Source of the DNA: an uncultured Desulfovibrio sp.
Lineage (GTDB): Bacteria > Desulfobacterota > Desulfovibrionia > Desulfovibrionales > Desulfovibrionaceae
DNA length: 61,788 bases
NCBI GenBank assembly: GCA_900553145.1
Contig: USCL01000001.1
Span: forward strand, 1-61,788
Direction of reading: 5' to 3'
Under the pieces are notes generated by a model that was not told where the DNA came from, searched no databases, and worked only from the letters and a program-made list of their open reading frames with translations. The translations under genes were made by a program, and so were the position numbers. Below are positions 1 through 9,487 of this stretch, one piece after another (position 1 is the first letter of the stretch; every line of letters begins with the position of its first letter).

Positions 1-60
1 AAGTTTCCCCCGCCCCCTCCAAACCTCCCCCACCCTCTTCAAAGACTTTCAACTGGTGGG
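1..60 (-). repeat. Dispersed G-rich repeat copy, cut by window start
   Basis: Pyrimidine-rich stretch. Read on the minus strand it gives a CTTTGAAG-type start followed by G runs and a GGTTTGGAGGGGG block, ending in AAACTT. The same block order is seen at 24892-24963, so this looks like the arm of one copy whose hairpin core lies outside the window. Confidence 0.5.
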
Positions 61-540
61 GAGGCCGTGCGGAAGGAGTTCCCGCCGTATGAAAAAGCGG
101 GGCGGCAAGGCTGGGTGCAGTTTGCGGCTGTTCGGCTCCGTGCCGCATCAAAAATTTTTTGCGTAGTTGAAGCTGTATCCGCCTTGGCGGCAGGGCATTG
201 CCGGCACACTCGCAATGGGGTTGCCAGCCTTCGCCGTTTTCTCGAACAGGGCCAACGGAAAAGGCCGAGGCACGAGGGTACGTTTCGTTGAAGGGGATTC
301 CGCTTGTTGGAGCGGATTCTGACGGGCCGGAGTTATCCGGCTTTTTTTGCGCTGTTTGGGGATGGCGGCGTTTCCGGTTCCGGGGCCGGGAGGAGGCCAT
401 GCCCCGTCCTTGCCGAGCGGCGCGGTTCTCCCTATTATTTCATTTTGCTATCGTATTGATGTATTCCGGATACGGATCGGGCGGCGGATACCGGGCTGGT
501 TCCCTTCGAAGCCCCGATCACAACGCTCTCGGCGGATTTC
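61..540. other. Intergenic region, no gene recognised
   Basis: Short open frames occur on both strands, but none has a recognisable domain or a good ribosome binding site. The 3' part becomes AT-richer around 430-470 and probably holds the promoter of the metallo-hydrolase gene; I cannot place its boxes with confidence. Confidence 0.3.
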
Positions 541-1344
541 ATGGAAAAGCTCCTTGTTCTCGGGACCGGCAATGCCGGGGCCACGCGCTGTTACAACACG
601 TGTTTTGTCCTCCATGACGGCGGAGAGCCGTTGCTGGTGGATGCGGGCGGCGGCAACGCCATTTTTACGCAGCTCGAACGGGTGGGCGTGCGGCCTGCCG
701 ATATCCACCACGCGTTTCTGACCCATTGCCACACCGATCACCTCTTCGGCATGATCTGGATGATCCGCAGCGTTGCCCAGAGCATCCGGAATGGGACCTA
801 CAGCGGTTCGTTTACCCTGTACTGCCATGACGGGCTCGCCGGGATCGTCCGCGCCATCGCGGACATGACGCTGCCCGCCAGCATGACCCGGTTCATCGGC
901 GACCGGATTCGCTTCGTCCCTGTGGAAGACGGCGGGGAACGCCCATTCGGGAACTACAGGGCCACGTTTTTCGACATCGGCTCCACAAAGGCGCGGCAAT
1001 TCGGCTTCACGCTGCGTCTCCATAACGGCAAAAAACTCACCTGCCTCGGCGACGAACCCTGTACGCCCCAAGGCAGGAAATACGCGGCGGGCAGCGGCTG
1101 GCTCCTCAGCGAAGCCTTTTGCCTCTACGCGGATCGGGATCGCTTCAACCCCTATGAGAAGCACCACAGCACGGTCCGCGAAGCCTGCGAAACGGCGACG
1201 GAACTCGGCGTCGGCAATCTCGTGCTCTGGCATACCGAAGATACCCGCCTCCCTGAACGCAAGGCGCTGTACACAGCAGAAGGACGCCGGTATTTCGCAG
1301 GCAACCTGTTCGTCCCCGACGATCTGGAGTCTATCATCCTGTAA
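541..1344 (+). CDS. MBL-fold metallo-hydrolase (RNase Z-like family)
   Basis: A 267-residue single-domain metallo-beta-lactamase fold protein. The metal-binding signature THCHTDH lies at residues 61-67 (His62, His64, Asp66, His67), following the usual N-terminal LLVDAGGG strand-turn at about 31-38. Further candidate ligands are the GDEP aspartate and the C-terminal LWHTED histidine, in the order expected for the RNase Z/arylsulfatase-like branch. No signal peptide is visible, so it is probably cytoplasmic. The ribosome binding site before the ATG is weak (GGCGGA). The substrate cannot be read from the sequence: members of this branch include tRNA 3'-processing enzymes and many uncharacterised hydrolases. 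It stands alone, with about 300 bases before htpG. Confidence 0.8.
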   Translation: MEKLLVLGTGNAGATRCYNTCFVLHDGGEPLLVDAGGGNAIFTQLERVGVRPADIHHAFLTHCHTDHLFGMIWMIRSVAQSIRNGTYSGSFTLYCHDGLAGIVRAIADMTLPASMTRFIGDRIRFVPVEDGGERPFGNYRATFFDIGSTKARQFGFTLRLHNGKKLTCLGDEPCTPQGRKYAAGSGWLLSEAFCLYADRDRFNPYEKHHSTVREACETATELGVGNLVLWHTEDTRLPERKALYTAEGRRYFAGNLFVPDDLESIIL

Positions 1345-1567
1345 GGTGGCTGGCCGGGTCGCCTCCCCGTACGCTCAATCCCCTGCGGCTTGGAAGCCGT
1401 GGAAGAGGGAAATGAGGGGCGAAAGGGCAATCCGGCGGGCGTTCCCAAAAGGGCCTGCCCGGCGGCGGGTTTCCGGGCCCCGCGGGTATTGGCGGCGATG
1501 CGGCCTCCCTCCGGGAAGACGCCTCCCTTGTTTCTCCGGTTCATTCCTCCTCAGCGCGTCCCTCCCC

Positions 1568-1595
1568 TTGACGATTCGACAGGCAAACTTATGTT
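1568..1595 (+). promoter_or_regulatory. Candidate promoter of htpG
   Basis: A TTGACG -35 box at 1568-1573 and a TATGTT -10 box at 1590-1595 are separated by 16 bases. They would give a leader of about 45 bases before the htpG ATG. The rest of the gap 1345-1647 shows no gene. Assignment is by consensus match only; a heat-shock sigma factor site cannot be excluded. Confidence 0.4.
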
Positions 1596-1647
1596 TGGGG
1601 CTGGATCGCCGGGCGTATCCCGGCCAAGATTTTGCAGGAGGATTCCC

Positions 1648-3573
1648 ATGTCTGAGCAGACCACCAATCATGAATTCCGTGCTGAAACCCGTAAGGTTCT
1701 GAATATCCTCACCCACTCCCTGTATTCCAACCGGGAGATTTTTTTGCGTGAGCTCATTTCCAACGCCTCCGACGCTCTGGACAAGCTGCGCTTCCTCCAG
1801 AGCCAGACGCAGCACGAGGCCATCCGTGATCCCGAGCTGCCGCTCGAAATCCGGATCTCTTCGGACAAGGTGCAGAATTGCCTGACCATCACCGACACCG
1901 GCGTCGGCATGACCCGCGACGAGATGATCGAAAACCTCGGCACCATCGCCCACTCCGGCTCCGAAGCCTTCCTCAGGGAACATTCCCAGACGTCCGAAGA
2001 CGGCACGGCCAGCGACGCCTCCAACATCATCGGACGGTTCGGCATCGGCTTCTATTCCGTGTTCATGGTCGCGGACAAGGTTGAAGTGACCTCGCTTTCC
2101 GCCACCGGGGACGGCCCCGCCTACCGCTGGACTTCCGACGGCACCGGCACGTTCTCCGTGGAGGAAGCCCCGGATCAGGCCGACATCAAGCGCGGCACCA
2201 CCATCCGGGCCTTCATCAAGGAAGGGGACAAGGAATTTCTGGAAAAATACCGCATCGAAGGCATCATCCGCACGCATTCGAGCTTCATCCCCTTCCCCAT
2301 CCTCGTGGACGGCGAGCGCGTGAACACGACGCCCGCCCTGTGGCGCGAACCCAAGTTCTCCATCAAGAAGGAACAGTACGACGAATTCTACAAGTTCCTG
2401 ACCTACGACCAGAAAGACCCGCTCGACGTGCTCCACCTGTCCGTCGACGCCCCGGTGCAGTTCAACGCCCTGCTGTTCATCCCCGACATCACCAAGGACT
2501 ACTTCGGCGCGTACCGCGAACACTGGGGGCTGGACCTCTACGCCCGCCGCGTGCTCATCCAGCGCGAGAACAAGGAGCTCATCCCCGACTACCTCGCCTT
2601 CCTCAAGGGCGTCGTGGACACCGAAGACCTGCCCCTGAACATTTCCCGCGAAACGCTTCAGGAAAACATCGTCCTGCGCAAGATCGCGCAGACCATCAGC
2701 AAGCAGATCCTCTCCCACCTCGAAAAGATGGCGAAGGACGACGCGGAAAAGTACAATAACTTCTGGAAACTGCACGGCAAGGTCTTCAAGCTCGGCTACA
2801 GCGACTTCGTAAACCGCGACCGCATCACCCCGCTGCTGCGCTTCAACTCCTCCGCGATGGAAGACGCCGACGGCCTGACCTCGCTGGACGACTACATTTC
2901 CCGCGCCCGCGAAAGCCAGAAGGAAATCTGGTATGTCGCCGCGCCGAGCCGCGAAGCCGCCAAGGTCAACCCGCACAGCGAAGTGTTCCGCCGCAAGGGC
3001 CTCGAAGTGCTTTACCTCTTTGAGCCCGTCGACGAGTTCGCGCTGGAAACGCTGGGGAAATACAAGGAGTTCACCTTCAAGGCCGTGGAGCACGCCGACA
3101 GCGCGGTGCTCGACTCCTTCGCGGACACGGACGAGCAGCCCAAGGCCGCTCCGCTGTCCAACGAGGACATGAACGAGTTCGACAAGCTGCTTGAAACCAT
3201 CCGCAAGGTGCTCGGCGACCAGATCAAGGATGCCCGCGTATCCCACCGTCTGGCGGACAGCCCGGCCTGCCTCGTCTCCCCGGACGACGGCGTGACCTCT
3301 TCGATGGAACGCCTGATGCGCGTCATGCAGAAGGATGACTCCATCCCGCAGAAGATTTTCGAAATCAACCGCGATCATCCCCTGCTCCGCACGATGCTGA
3401 AGCTTTCCAAGGCCGATGCCGACGATCCGCAGCTTGCCGAAATGATCCAGAGCCTGTTCGACTCCACCCTGCTGCTCGACGGCTACATCAAGGACCCGCA
3501 CGCCCTCGCCAGCCGCGCCACCAAGCTCCTTGAGCAGGCCAGCGCGTGGTATGCCGACATGAAGAAGCTGTAG
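1648..3573 (+). CDS. htpG: Molecular chaperone HtpG (bacterial Hsp90)
   Basis: A 641-residue Hsp90 homologue of normal length; it binds and remodels client proteins in the cytoplasm through an ATP-driven clamp cycle. The N-terminal GHKL ATPase signatures are all present: the ISNASDALDKL helix, DTGVGM, GTIAHSGS and GRFGIGFYSVFM. The middle domain contains the catalytic-loop arginine region (NISRETLQEN), and the C-terminal dimerisation domain is complete. The start was set at 1648 because AGGAGGA lies seven bases upstream and the protein then begins MSEQTTNHEF, in line with family N-termini. The open frame extends further upstream but that part has no homology-like features. Confidence 0.97.
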   Translation: MSEQTTNHEFRAETRKVLNILTHSLYSNREIFLRELISNASDALDKLRFLQSQTQHEAIRDPELPLEIRISSDKVQNCLTITDTGVGMTRDEMIENLGTIAHSGSEAFLREHSQTSEDGTASDASNIIGRFGIGFYSVFMVADKVEVTSLSATGDGPAYRWTSDGTGTFSVEEAPDQADIKRGTTIRAFIKEGDKEFLEKYRIEGIIRTHSSFIPFPILVDGERVNTTPALWREPKFSIKKEQYDEFYKFLTYDQKDPLDVLHLSVDAPVQFNALLFIPDITKDYFGAYREHWGLDLYARRVLIQRENKELIPDYLAFLKGVVDTEDLPLNISRETLQENIVLRKIAQTISKQILSHLEKMAKDDAEKYNNFWKLHGKVFKLGYSDFVNRDRITPLLRFNSSAMEDADGLTSLDDYISRARESQKEIWYVAAPSREAAKVNPHSEVFRRKGLEVLYLFEPVDEFALETLGKYKEFTFKAVEHADSAVLDSFADTDEQPKAAPLSNEDMNEFDKLLETIRKVLGDQIKDARVSHRLADSPACLVSPDDGVTSSMERLMRVMQKDDSIPQKIFEINRDHPLLRTMLKLSKADADDPQLAEMIQSLFDSTLLLDGYIKDPHALASRATKLLEQASAWYADMKKL

Positions 3574-3583
3574 GGAAAGATTG

Positions 3584-3735
3584 AATGCTGGGGAAAGGAG
3601 GGGCCTTTCTCAAGAAAGACCGCGTTGCTATCGATGCCCGTAAGGCTCGGGGACTCGTTGAACGGGCTCGGCCCCTTGGGGACGCCCTTCGGTCGTCCCT
3701 CCTCCGAGCCCCCTCCTCCCCCAAGATTTTTTTGT
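3584..3735. repeat. Diverged, interrupted copy of the dispersed G-rich repeat
   Basis: Begins just after htpG with GGGGAAAGGAGGGGCC and a CTTTCTCAAGAAAG core, and ends with a pyrimidine-rich block reading AAAATCTTGGGGGAGG on the minus strand, as in the other copies. About 80 bases of unrelated GC-rich sequence sit between the two parts. The grouping is by eye. Confidence 0.35.
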
Positions 3736-3790
3736 GCGGTGACAGGTTCCGGCGCTGTCCGGCATAAAGGGCCGCACCGAGTTCTTGAAG

Positions 3791-3833
3791 CAAGCCCCGC
3801 CACCCAGTGGACGGGGCTTGTTTCATGTTGGGA
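3791..3833 (+). terminator. Rho-independent terminator after htpG
   Basis: CAAGCCCCG at 3791-3799 pairs with CGGGGCTTG at 3822-3830, followed by a short T-rich stretch (TTTCATG). It lies about 220 bases after the htpG stop. Confidence 0.55.
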
Positions 3834-3960
3834 TTCTTTCCTGAAAAGACTTGAAGAAATGTCCCTTTGCTGAGAAAATGGAGGGGATGCGCTTCCTTCC
3901 GAACCGCACCGCCACTCCCGGCAATGCCCGATCCCGATGAGCCGCACGCTCCCGGAACAG

Positions 3961-4070
3961 GATTCGATAAACACGAACGTCTTGGGAGAGGGAGGGGTGG
4001 GGTTTTGGGAAGGGGGAAGCTTTTCTTCAGAAAGGTTCCCCCTTCCCCAAGCCCTCGCCCTTCCCTCCCC
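3961..4070 (+). repeat. Dispersed G-rich hairpin repeat, long copy
   Basis: Runs from GATTCGATAA through AACGTCTTGGG and GGTGGGGTTTTGGGA to a hairpin core TTTCTTCAGAAAGG flanked by G and C runs. The minus strand of 23488-23575 follows the same order almost base for base, including GATTCGATAA and AACGTCTT, which makes these two the clearest pair of the family. This copy directly precedes the hydrogenase maturation protease gene. Confidence 0.7.
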
Positions 4071-4085
4071 GATCAAGGATCCCCC

Positions 4086-4577
4086 ATGAACAAACTGCTG
4101 GTGCTCGGAATAGGAAACATGCTGCTCACGGACGACGGGGTGGGCGTGTTCGCCTCGCAGGAACTGATGAAGGAAAACTGGCCGGAGCAGGTGACGGTGC
4201 GCGAAGGCGGGACGTTCACGCAGGACATCTTCTACAGCTTCAAGGGGTACTCCCACCTGCTGGTGCTGGACGTGGTGCATTGCGGCGGCAAGCCGGGGAC
4301 CCTCTACCGGCTCACCGAGGACGCGCTGATCAAGGACGACAAGCAGCGCCTCTCCATCCACGACATTGACCTCATCGACTCCCTGCGCATGGCCGAAAAG
4401 CTGTTCGGCGCCAAATCCGAACTGCTCGTGCTCGGCGTGGAGCCCAAAGACTATGTGACGTGGAATATCGGCCTCTCGGAGGACGTGCAGGCCGTGTTCC
4501 CCGAATTTCTCGCGCTGGCCAGAAAAGAAATCGGGGAATGGCTGAAACGGTACGGCACTGGGGAGGCGCGGGCATGA
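4086..4577 (+). CDS. Hydrogenase maturation protease (HybD/HycI-type, M52)
   Basis: A 163-residue endopeptidase of the family that removes the C-terminal tail of the large subunit of [NiFe] hydrogenases after nickel insertion. The family start (V/I)GxGN(x)LLxDDGxG is seen as LGIGNMLLTDDGVG at residues 8-20. The three nickel ligands of HybD (Glu16, Asp62, His93) correspond here to Asp16, Asp62 and His92. Length is normal. ATG 4086 was chosen because the protein begins at the conserved first beta strand; upstream sequence belongs to the repeat element, and no strong Shine-Dalgarno is seen. The next gene starts four bases before this stop, so the two are likely co-translated. No hydrogenase subunit gene lies in the window. 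Confidence 0.92.
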   Translation: MNKLLVLGIGNMLLTDDGVGVFASQELMKENWPEQVTVREGGTFTQDIFYSFKGYSHLLVLDVVHCGGKPGTLYRLTEDALIKDDKQRLSIHDIDLIDSLRMAEKLFGAKSELLVLGVEPKDYVTWNIGLSEDVQAVFPEFLALARKEIGEWLKRYGTGEARA

Positions 4578-5262
4578 TCCCTCTCGGGGCCATCATCAAC
4601 GCTTTGGGCATCACCGCCGGCAGCCTTGTGGGGCCCGCCTTCCGGAACGCGTCCGTGCCATCGTCTTTCAGGGGCTCGGCCTCTGCGTGCTGGTCATCGG
4701 GTTCAAGATGGCCCTGCTCATGCAAAACCCGCTCATCGTCATTTTCAGCATCGTGATCGGATCGGGCGCCGGCGAGGTGGCCGGGCTCGAGGCCCGGCTC
4801 GTCCGCGTGGGCGACTGGCTGAAAGCGCGGCTCAAGTCGTCCAACCCGCTGTTCACCGACGGCATGGTCAACGCTTCGGTCCTGTTCTGCATCGGCGCGA
4901 TGGCCATCATCGGATCGTTTGACGAAGGGCTCAGGGGCGACCGGGCCGTGGTCCTTTCCAAAACCATCATCGACAGTTTCGCGGCGCTGGCGATGGCCTC
5001 GGCCTATGGGCTCGGGGTCTTGTTCTCGGCCATACCCGTGCTTATCTATCAGGGGTCGCTCACACTGCTCGCGGGCAGCCTCCAAAGCTGGCTTGATCCC
5101 ACGGCCATGACGGAACTCACGGCCGTCGGCGGTACGCTCATTATCGGCATCGGCCTCAATATGCTGGAAATCATCCGCATTCCCCTGTCGAACATGCTCC
5201 CGTCGCTGCTCGCCGTAGTGGGCCTATGCGCGTTGACGGCTTCCTTCCCGGGAACGTTTTAG
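4574..5262 (+). pseudogene. DUF554 membrane protein, frameshifted
   Basis: The frame beginning at ATG 4574 encodes the typical DUF554 N-terminus MIPLGAIINALGITAGSLVG. After the run of four G at 4630-4633 the homologous reading continues in another frame (ARLPERVRAIVFQGLGL), then runs to the stop at 5262 with several hydrophobic segments. Adding one G to the run restores a single frame of about 230 codons, the usual family size. Either the gene is broken by a one-base deletion or the base was lost in sequencing; slippage at the G run could also restore it. DUF554 proteins are integral membrane proteins of unknown function. It overlaps the protease gene by four bases. Confidence 0.75.
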
Positions 5263-5279
5263 ATCCGTCATCCCCGCAC

Positions 5280-5333
5280 GGCATCAGATGGAAAAGCGCT
5301 TCCGCCCCGGACGGGGAAAACGCTCCTGATGCC
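5280..5333 (+). terminator. Long hairpin after the DUF554 gene
   Basis: GGCATCAG at 5280-5287 pairs with CTGATGCC at 5326-5333; inside it AGCG pairs with CGCT and CCCC with GGGG. There is no T run on the + strand, so it may end transcription inefficiently or protect the RNA end. Confidence 0.4.
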
Positions 5334-5445
5334 TGAGGGGCATAAACGGCGACAACACTTTTGACATGGCCGCCCGGCCCCCAGCGCCGGAAGCGGCGAT
5401 TCACCCGTAAGACACCCCAGTCTGGACAGACTTCCTAAGGAACCT

Positions 5446-8370
5446 ATGAGCCATTCTTCCATCCATATCGAGGGCGCGCGCCAGCACAACCTCAAGAACC
5501 TCACGCTCGACATCCCCCGCGACGAACTTGTGGTCGTCTGCGGCCCTTCGGGGTCGGGCAAGTCCACGCTCGCGTTCGACATCGTGTATGCGGAAGGCCA
5601 GCGCAGGTATGTGGAATCCCTTTCCGCCTACGCCCGCCAGTTCCTCCCGCAGATGGACAAGCCGGACGTCGATAAAATCGAAGGGCTCTCCCCCGCCATC
5701 TCGCTGGAACAGCAGACCACGGGCCGCAACCCCCGCTCCACCGTGGGTACGGTCACCGAAGTGTACGACTTCCTGCGCGTCTTCTTCGCCCGCCTCGGCA
5801 AAATGTATTGCCCCCAGTGCGGCCGCCCCATCGAAGCGCGTGCCGCCGACGAAATCATCGCCGACATCCTCGCCCTGCCCGAAGGCACGAAAGTCATCAT
5901 CATGGCCCCGCTGGTGGAACTCCAGAAGGGCACGCACCTCGACCGCTTCAAGAAGCTGAAGGCCGAGGGCTTCGTACGCGTGCGCGTGGACGGCCAGCTG
6001 TACGGCATGGAAGACATCCCCGCGCTGGACAAGAACAAGAAGCACACCATCGATCTCGTGATCGACCGTCTGGTCATCAAGGACGGCATCCGGGGGCGGC
6101 TGGCCGACTCGGTGGAGCTGGCCCTGCGTTACGGCGAGGGCCGGATCATCGTGAACGAGCCCGACAAGGGGGCTGGCGGCGACACGCTGCACGCCACGGA
6201 ATCGGTCTGCCCGGTCTGCAAGATCAGCCTGCCCGCGCCGAGCCCGCAGCTCTTTTCCTTCAACAGCCCGCAAGGGGCCTGCCCGCGCTGCGCCGGGCTC
6301 GGGACCGTGGAATACTTCGAGCCCATGCTCATCGCGCCCAACCGCGGCCTGTCCCTGAACACCAAGGCCATCCTGCCGTGGGCCAACCCCAAGACCTTCG
6401 CCCGCTACGAAGAGGCGCTGACGGCCCTCAGCAAGCGGTTCGGCTTCACCCTGTCCACGCCGCTGTCCGCGTATTCGCCGGAGGCCCTGCACGCCCTGTT
6501 TTACGGCGAGGACGGCACCACGCAGAAATCCAAGAGCGGCCTGCGCCGGAACCGTCTGGGCGGCTCCGTGGCGCTCGAGGCCCCGGAGTATGACGACAAC
6601 GCCCCCGCCCCGGTCAAGGCCTATGACGGCCCGTACAAGCTCGCCGCGGACAATTGGCCGGGCGTCATCCCCCTGCTCGAACGCGGCATGCAGTACGGCG
6701 ACATGTGGCGCGATCTGCTGTCCCGCTACCTCCAGAGCATGAATTGCCCCACATGCCACGGCGCGCGGCTGCGGCCCGAATCGCTGGCCGTGCGCGTGGA
6801 CGACCTCAACATCCATCAGTTCTGTTCCCTGCCCGTGGAACGCGCCCTCCGCTGGCTCAACGAACGCGCGTTCGACGGACGCCACGCCCTCGTCGCCGAG
6901 CCGCTCCTCAAGGAGTTGAACCACCGGCTGTCGTTCATGACCAACGTGGGCCTTGACTACATCTCGCTGGGCCGCACCATGACCACGCTCTCGGGCGGGG
7001 AATCGCAGCGCATCCGCCTCGCCTCCCAGCTCGGTTCGGGGCTGGTGGGCGTGACCTATGTGCTTGACGAACCGTCCATCGGCCTGCATCCCCGGGACAA
7101 CGAGCGCCTCATCGCCACGCTCCGCAGCCTGCAGGGGCGCGGCAACACCGTGCTGGTGGTCGAACACGACGAAGCCACCATCCGCGAAGCCGACCATATC
7201 ATCGAGCTCGGCCCCGGATCCGGCGCGCACGGCGGCGACATGGTGTACCACGGCTCTTTCGAGGAGCTGATCAAGCACTCGGAAACGCTGACCGCCAAAT
7301 ACATGCGGGGGGATCTGTCCGTGCCCATCCCGGACGAACGCCGCGAACCCAAGGGGTGGCTCACCCTGCGCGGGGTCACGACCAACAACCTCAAGGACGT
7401 CGACTGCCCCATCCCGCTCGGCACGCTGACCTGCGTGACCGGGGTTTCCGGCTCGGGGAAAAGCTCCCTCGTGGTGGACACGCTGTACAAGCACCTTGCG
7501 CTGGCGCAGGGCATCCGCGTGGATCAGCCCGGCAGCATCCGGGGCATCGAGGGCGTGGAGGCCATCGAGCGCATCGTGGCCATCGACCAGACGCCCATCG
7601 GCCGCACACCGCGCTCCAACCCGGCGACCTACACCAAAATCTTCGACGAGATCGGCAACATCTTCTCCATGACCCCGGACGCCCGCAAGCGCGGCTACCA
7701 GCCGGGACGGTTCAGCTTCAACGTCAAGGGCGGACGCTGCGAAGCGTGCAGCGGCGACGGGCAGATCCGCGTGGAGATGCACTTCCTGCCAGACGTCTAC
7801 GTCACCTGCGACGTGTGCAGGGGCAAGCGTTACAACCATGAAACGCTCGAAGTCCGTTACCGGGGGCTGAACATCTCGGAAGTGCTGGATATGCCCGTGC
7901 GCGAGGCCCGCCAGTTCTTCTCCAGTTATCCTGTACTCGAACGCCGCCTTGCCGTACTGGAAGACGTGGGGCTCGACTACATCCGCCTCGGGCAGCCCGC
8001 CACGACCCTCTCCGGCGGCGAAGCGCAGCGCATCAAGATATCGCGCGAACTCGGCAAGCGTTCCCTGCCCGGCACCATGTACATCCTTGATGAGCCGACC
8101 ACGGGGCTGCACATGCATGAAGTCGGCAAGCTCGTCACCGTGCTGCACCACCTAGTGGAGCTCGGCGCGACGGTCGTGGTCATCGAGCACAACACGGACG
8201 TCATCCTCGCTTCGGATTACGTCATCGACCTCGGCCCCGGCGGCGGGGAAAACGGCGGGCGCATCGTCGCCGCCGGAACGCCTGAAGCCATCATGGCCGA
8301 TCCGAACTCCGTCACCGGCAAGTTCCTCACCGAAGAACGCCGGACGCGGCGCAAACTCGGAGACGGCTAA
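5446..8370 (+). CDS. uvrA: Excinuclease ABC subunit A
   Basis: A 974-residue UvrA, the damage-recognition ATPase of nucleotide excision repair; it works as a dimer with UvrB. The first Walker A, GPSGSGKST, is at residues 33-41 and is split from its signature LSGGESQRIR by the insertion and UvrB-binding regions, as in all UvrA. The second half has Walker A GVSGSGKSS and signature LSGGEAQRIK. Zinc-binding Cys pairs are visible: CPQC, the CPVC/CPRC pair around residues 255-280, and the CEAC/CDVC pair of the second half. Length and order are normal, with no sign of damage. ATG 5446 gives the standard start (SIHIEGARQHNLKN) with AGGAACCT nearby as a modest ribosome binding site. Confidence 0.97.
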   Translation: MSHSSIHIEGARQHNLKNLTLDIPRDELVVVCGPSGSGKSTLAFDIVYAEGQRRYVESLSAYARQFLPQMDKPDVDKIEGLSPAISLEQQTTGRNPRSTVGTVTEVYDFLRVFFARLGKMYCPQCGRPIEARAADEIIADILALPEGTKVIIMAPLVELQKGTHLDRFKKLKAEGFVRVRVDGQLYGMEDIPALDKNKKHTIDLVIDRLVIKDGIRGRLADSVELALRYGEGRIIVNEPDKGAGGDTLHATESVCPVCKISLPAPSPQLFSFNSPQGACPRCAGLGTVEYFEPMLIAPNRGLSLNTKAILPWANPKTFARYEEALTALSKRFGFTLSTPLSAYSPEALHALFYGEDGTTQKSKSGLRRNRLGGSVALEAPEYDDNAPAPVKAYDGPYKLAADNWPGVIPLLERGMQYGDMWRDLLSRYLQSMNCPTCHGARLRPESLAVRVDDLNIHQFCSLPVERALRWLNERAFDGRHALVAEPLLKELNHRLSFMTNVGLDYISLGRTMTTLSGGESQRIRLASQLGSGLVGVTYVLDEPSIGLHPRDNERLIATLRSLQGRGNTVLVVEHDEATIREADHIIELGPGSGAHGGDMVYHGSFEELIKHSETLTAKYMRGDLSVPIPDERREPKGWLTLRGVTTNNLKDVDCPIPLGTLTCVTGVSGSGKSSLVVDTLYKHLALAQGIRVDQPGSIRGIEGVEAIERIVAIDQTPIGRTPRSNPATYTKIFDEIGNIFSMTPDARKRGYQPGRFSFNVKGGRCEACSGDGQIRVEMHFLPDVYVTCDVCRGKRYNHETLEVRYRGLNISEVLDMPVREARQFFSSYPVLERRLAVLEDVGLDYIRLGQPATTLSGGEAQRIKISRELGKRSLPGTMYILDEPTTGLHMHEVGKLVTVLHHLVELGATVVVIEHNTDVILASDYVIDLGPGGGENGGRIVAAGTPEAIMADPNSVTGKFLTEERRTRRKLGDG

Positions 8371-8384
8371 CCCGTCCGGACATG

Positions 8385-8440
8385 CGGGGGAGGAGAAACG
8401 GGCCTTTTTTGAAAAAGGACGGGGATACCCCGTGATACCC
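8385..8440. repeat. Diverged hairpin repeat after uvrA
   Basis: A GGGGGAGGAG block is followed by CCTTTTTTGAAAAAGG and a small ACGGGG/CCCCGT hairpin. It has the position and general build of the dispersed hairpin family but a degenerate core. The remaining bases of 8371-8698 hold no recognisable gene. Confidence 0.35.
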
Positions 8441-8698
8441 TTTCCCCCCCCTGAACCGCATCCCTTGCCATCGCGGACGCCGGGGATATGGACATCGGCC
8501 GCCTTCGCCCGCAAGGGAGATCCGCCCGCTGTTTTCCGGTTTCCGCCTCTTCCCCTTCCCGCCGATCTCTTTTTGCCGGAGGGGGCATTCCGGCTGAAAC
8601 CGGAGCGAACAAGACGCAACAACGTCCGCTTCGGACACAAAAGGCGGGAAGCCGCCGGGAAACGGTGTTCTTTCCGAAACGCTTCCAAAGGACTGCAT

Positions 8699-9487
8699 AT
8701 GGTTTCGCTTGAACTCAATCAGGATCACTGCATCCGGTGCGGCCGCTGCATCAGCGTGTGCCCGCAGCGCATTCTGGGCCGACGCACGAACGGGGCCGTG
8801 GACATCCTGCACGGGGCGCTGGCCCGCTGCATCCGGTGCGGCCATTGCGTCGCCGTCTGTCCCAAGGCGGCCCTGACGCTGGGACATGCCGCGCCTTCCT
8901 CCCTGCCGCTTGTGGAGGAGGCCCCACTTTCCGATTTGCAGCGCGACATGCTGTTCAAGGCCCGGCGCTCCACCCGCGCCTACAAGGATGAACCCGTCGA
9001 TCGCGGCGTTCTGCTCAAGGCACTGGAAGAGGCCCGCTACGCGCCGACGGCGTCCAACTGTGAAGAAGTGGCGTGGCTGCTGGTGGAAGGCCGCGACAGG
9101 CTGCACGATCTGGCCTCCCGCGTGGCGGACTGGATGTCGACGCTCACCGGGAAGTACAGCCATGTGGCGGCGGCTTTCCGCGCCGGGCAAGACCCGATCC
9201 TGCGCGGCGCCCCGGCTCTCATCCTCGCGCACGGCGACGCCAACATGCCGTGGAACGCCCTCGACTGTACCGCCGCCGTCAGCTATCTGGAACTCGCCCT
9301 GCACAGCTACGGCGTCGGGACTTGCTGGAGCGGTTTTGTGATTGCCGCCGCCGGCAACGGCGTGGATCTCGGCATTCCCGTCCCCGAAGGCCGCAAAATC
9401 TGCGCGGGGCTCATGCTCGGGTATCCTTCCGTCCAATATGCCCGTGTCCCCCCCCGCAAGCCCGTGCGGTTGACGGTTGTGGAGTAA
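8699..9487 (+). CDS. Ferredoxin-nitroreductase fusion protein
   Basis: A 262-residue protein joining an N-terminal two-cluster ferredoxin to a nitroreductase domain. The cysteine sets are C11/C14/C17/C21 and C44/C47/C50/C54, each CxxCxxCxxxCP, for two [4Fe-4S] clusters. From about residue 85 the nitroreductase fold starts with RRSTRAYKDEPV, the FMN phosphate-contacting segment of this family, and includes APTASN. This architecture is common in anaerobes: electrons pass from an iron-sulfur donor to FMN and then to an unknown acceptor. ATG 8699 is preferred because AAAGGA lies upstream and the first ferredoxin motif follows directly; the longer frame upstream is low-quality sequence. The physiological substrate is not evident. 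Confidence 0.9.
   Translation: MVSLELNQDHCIRCGRCISVCPQRILGRRTNGAVDILHGALARCIRCGHCVAVCPKAALTLGHAAPSSLPLVEEAPLSDLQRDMLFKARRSTRAYKDEPVDRGVLLKALEEARYAPTASNCEEVAWLLVEGRDRLHDLASRVADWMSTLTGKYSHVAAAFRAGQDPILRGAPALILAHGDANMPWNALDCTAAVSYLELALHSYGVGTCWSGFVIAAAGNGVDLGIPVPEGRKICAGLMLGYPSVQYARVPPRKPVRLTVVE

Noticed and set aside
1375..3501. A 708-codon minus-strand frame opposite htpG
   Set aside because: Antisense shadow of htpG; no recognisable motif and no ribosome binding site.
5401..8151. A 916-codon frame on the minus strand opposite uvrA
   Set aside because: Mirror frame produced by the GC-biased third positions of uvrA; its translation has no domain and is rich in Arg, Gly, His and Val in the way typical of antisense frames.
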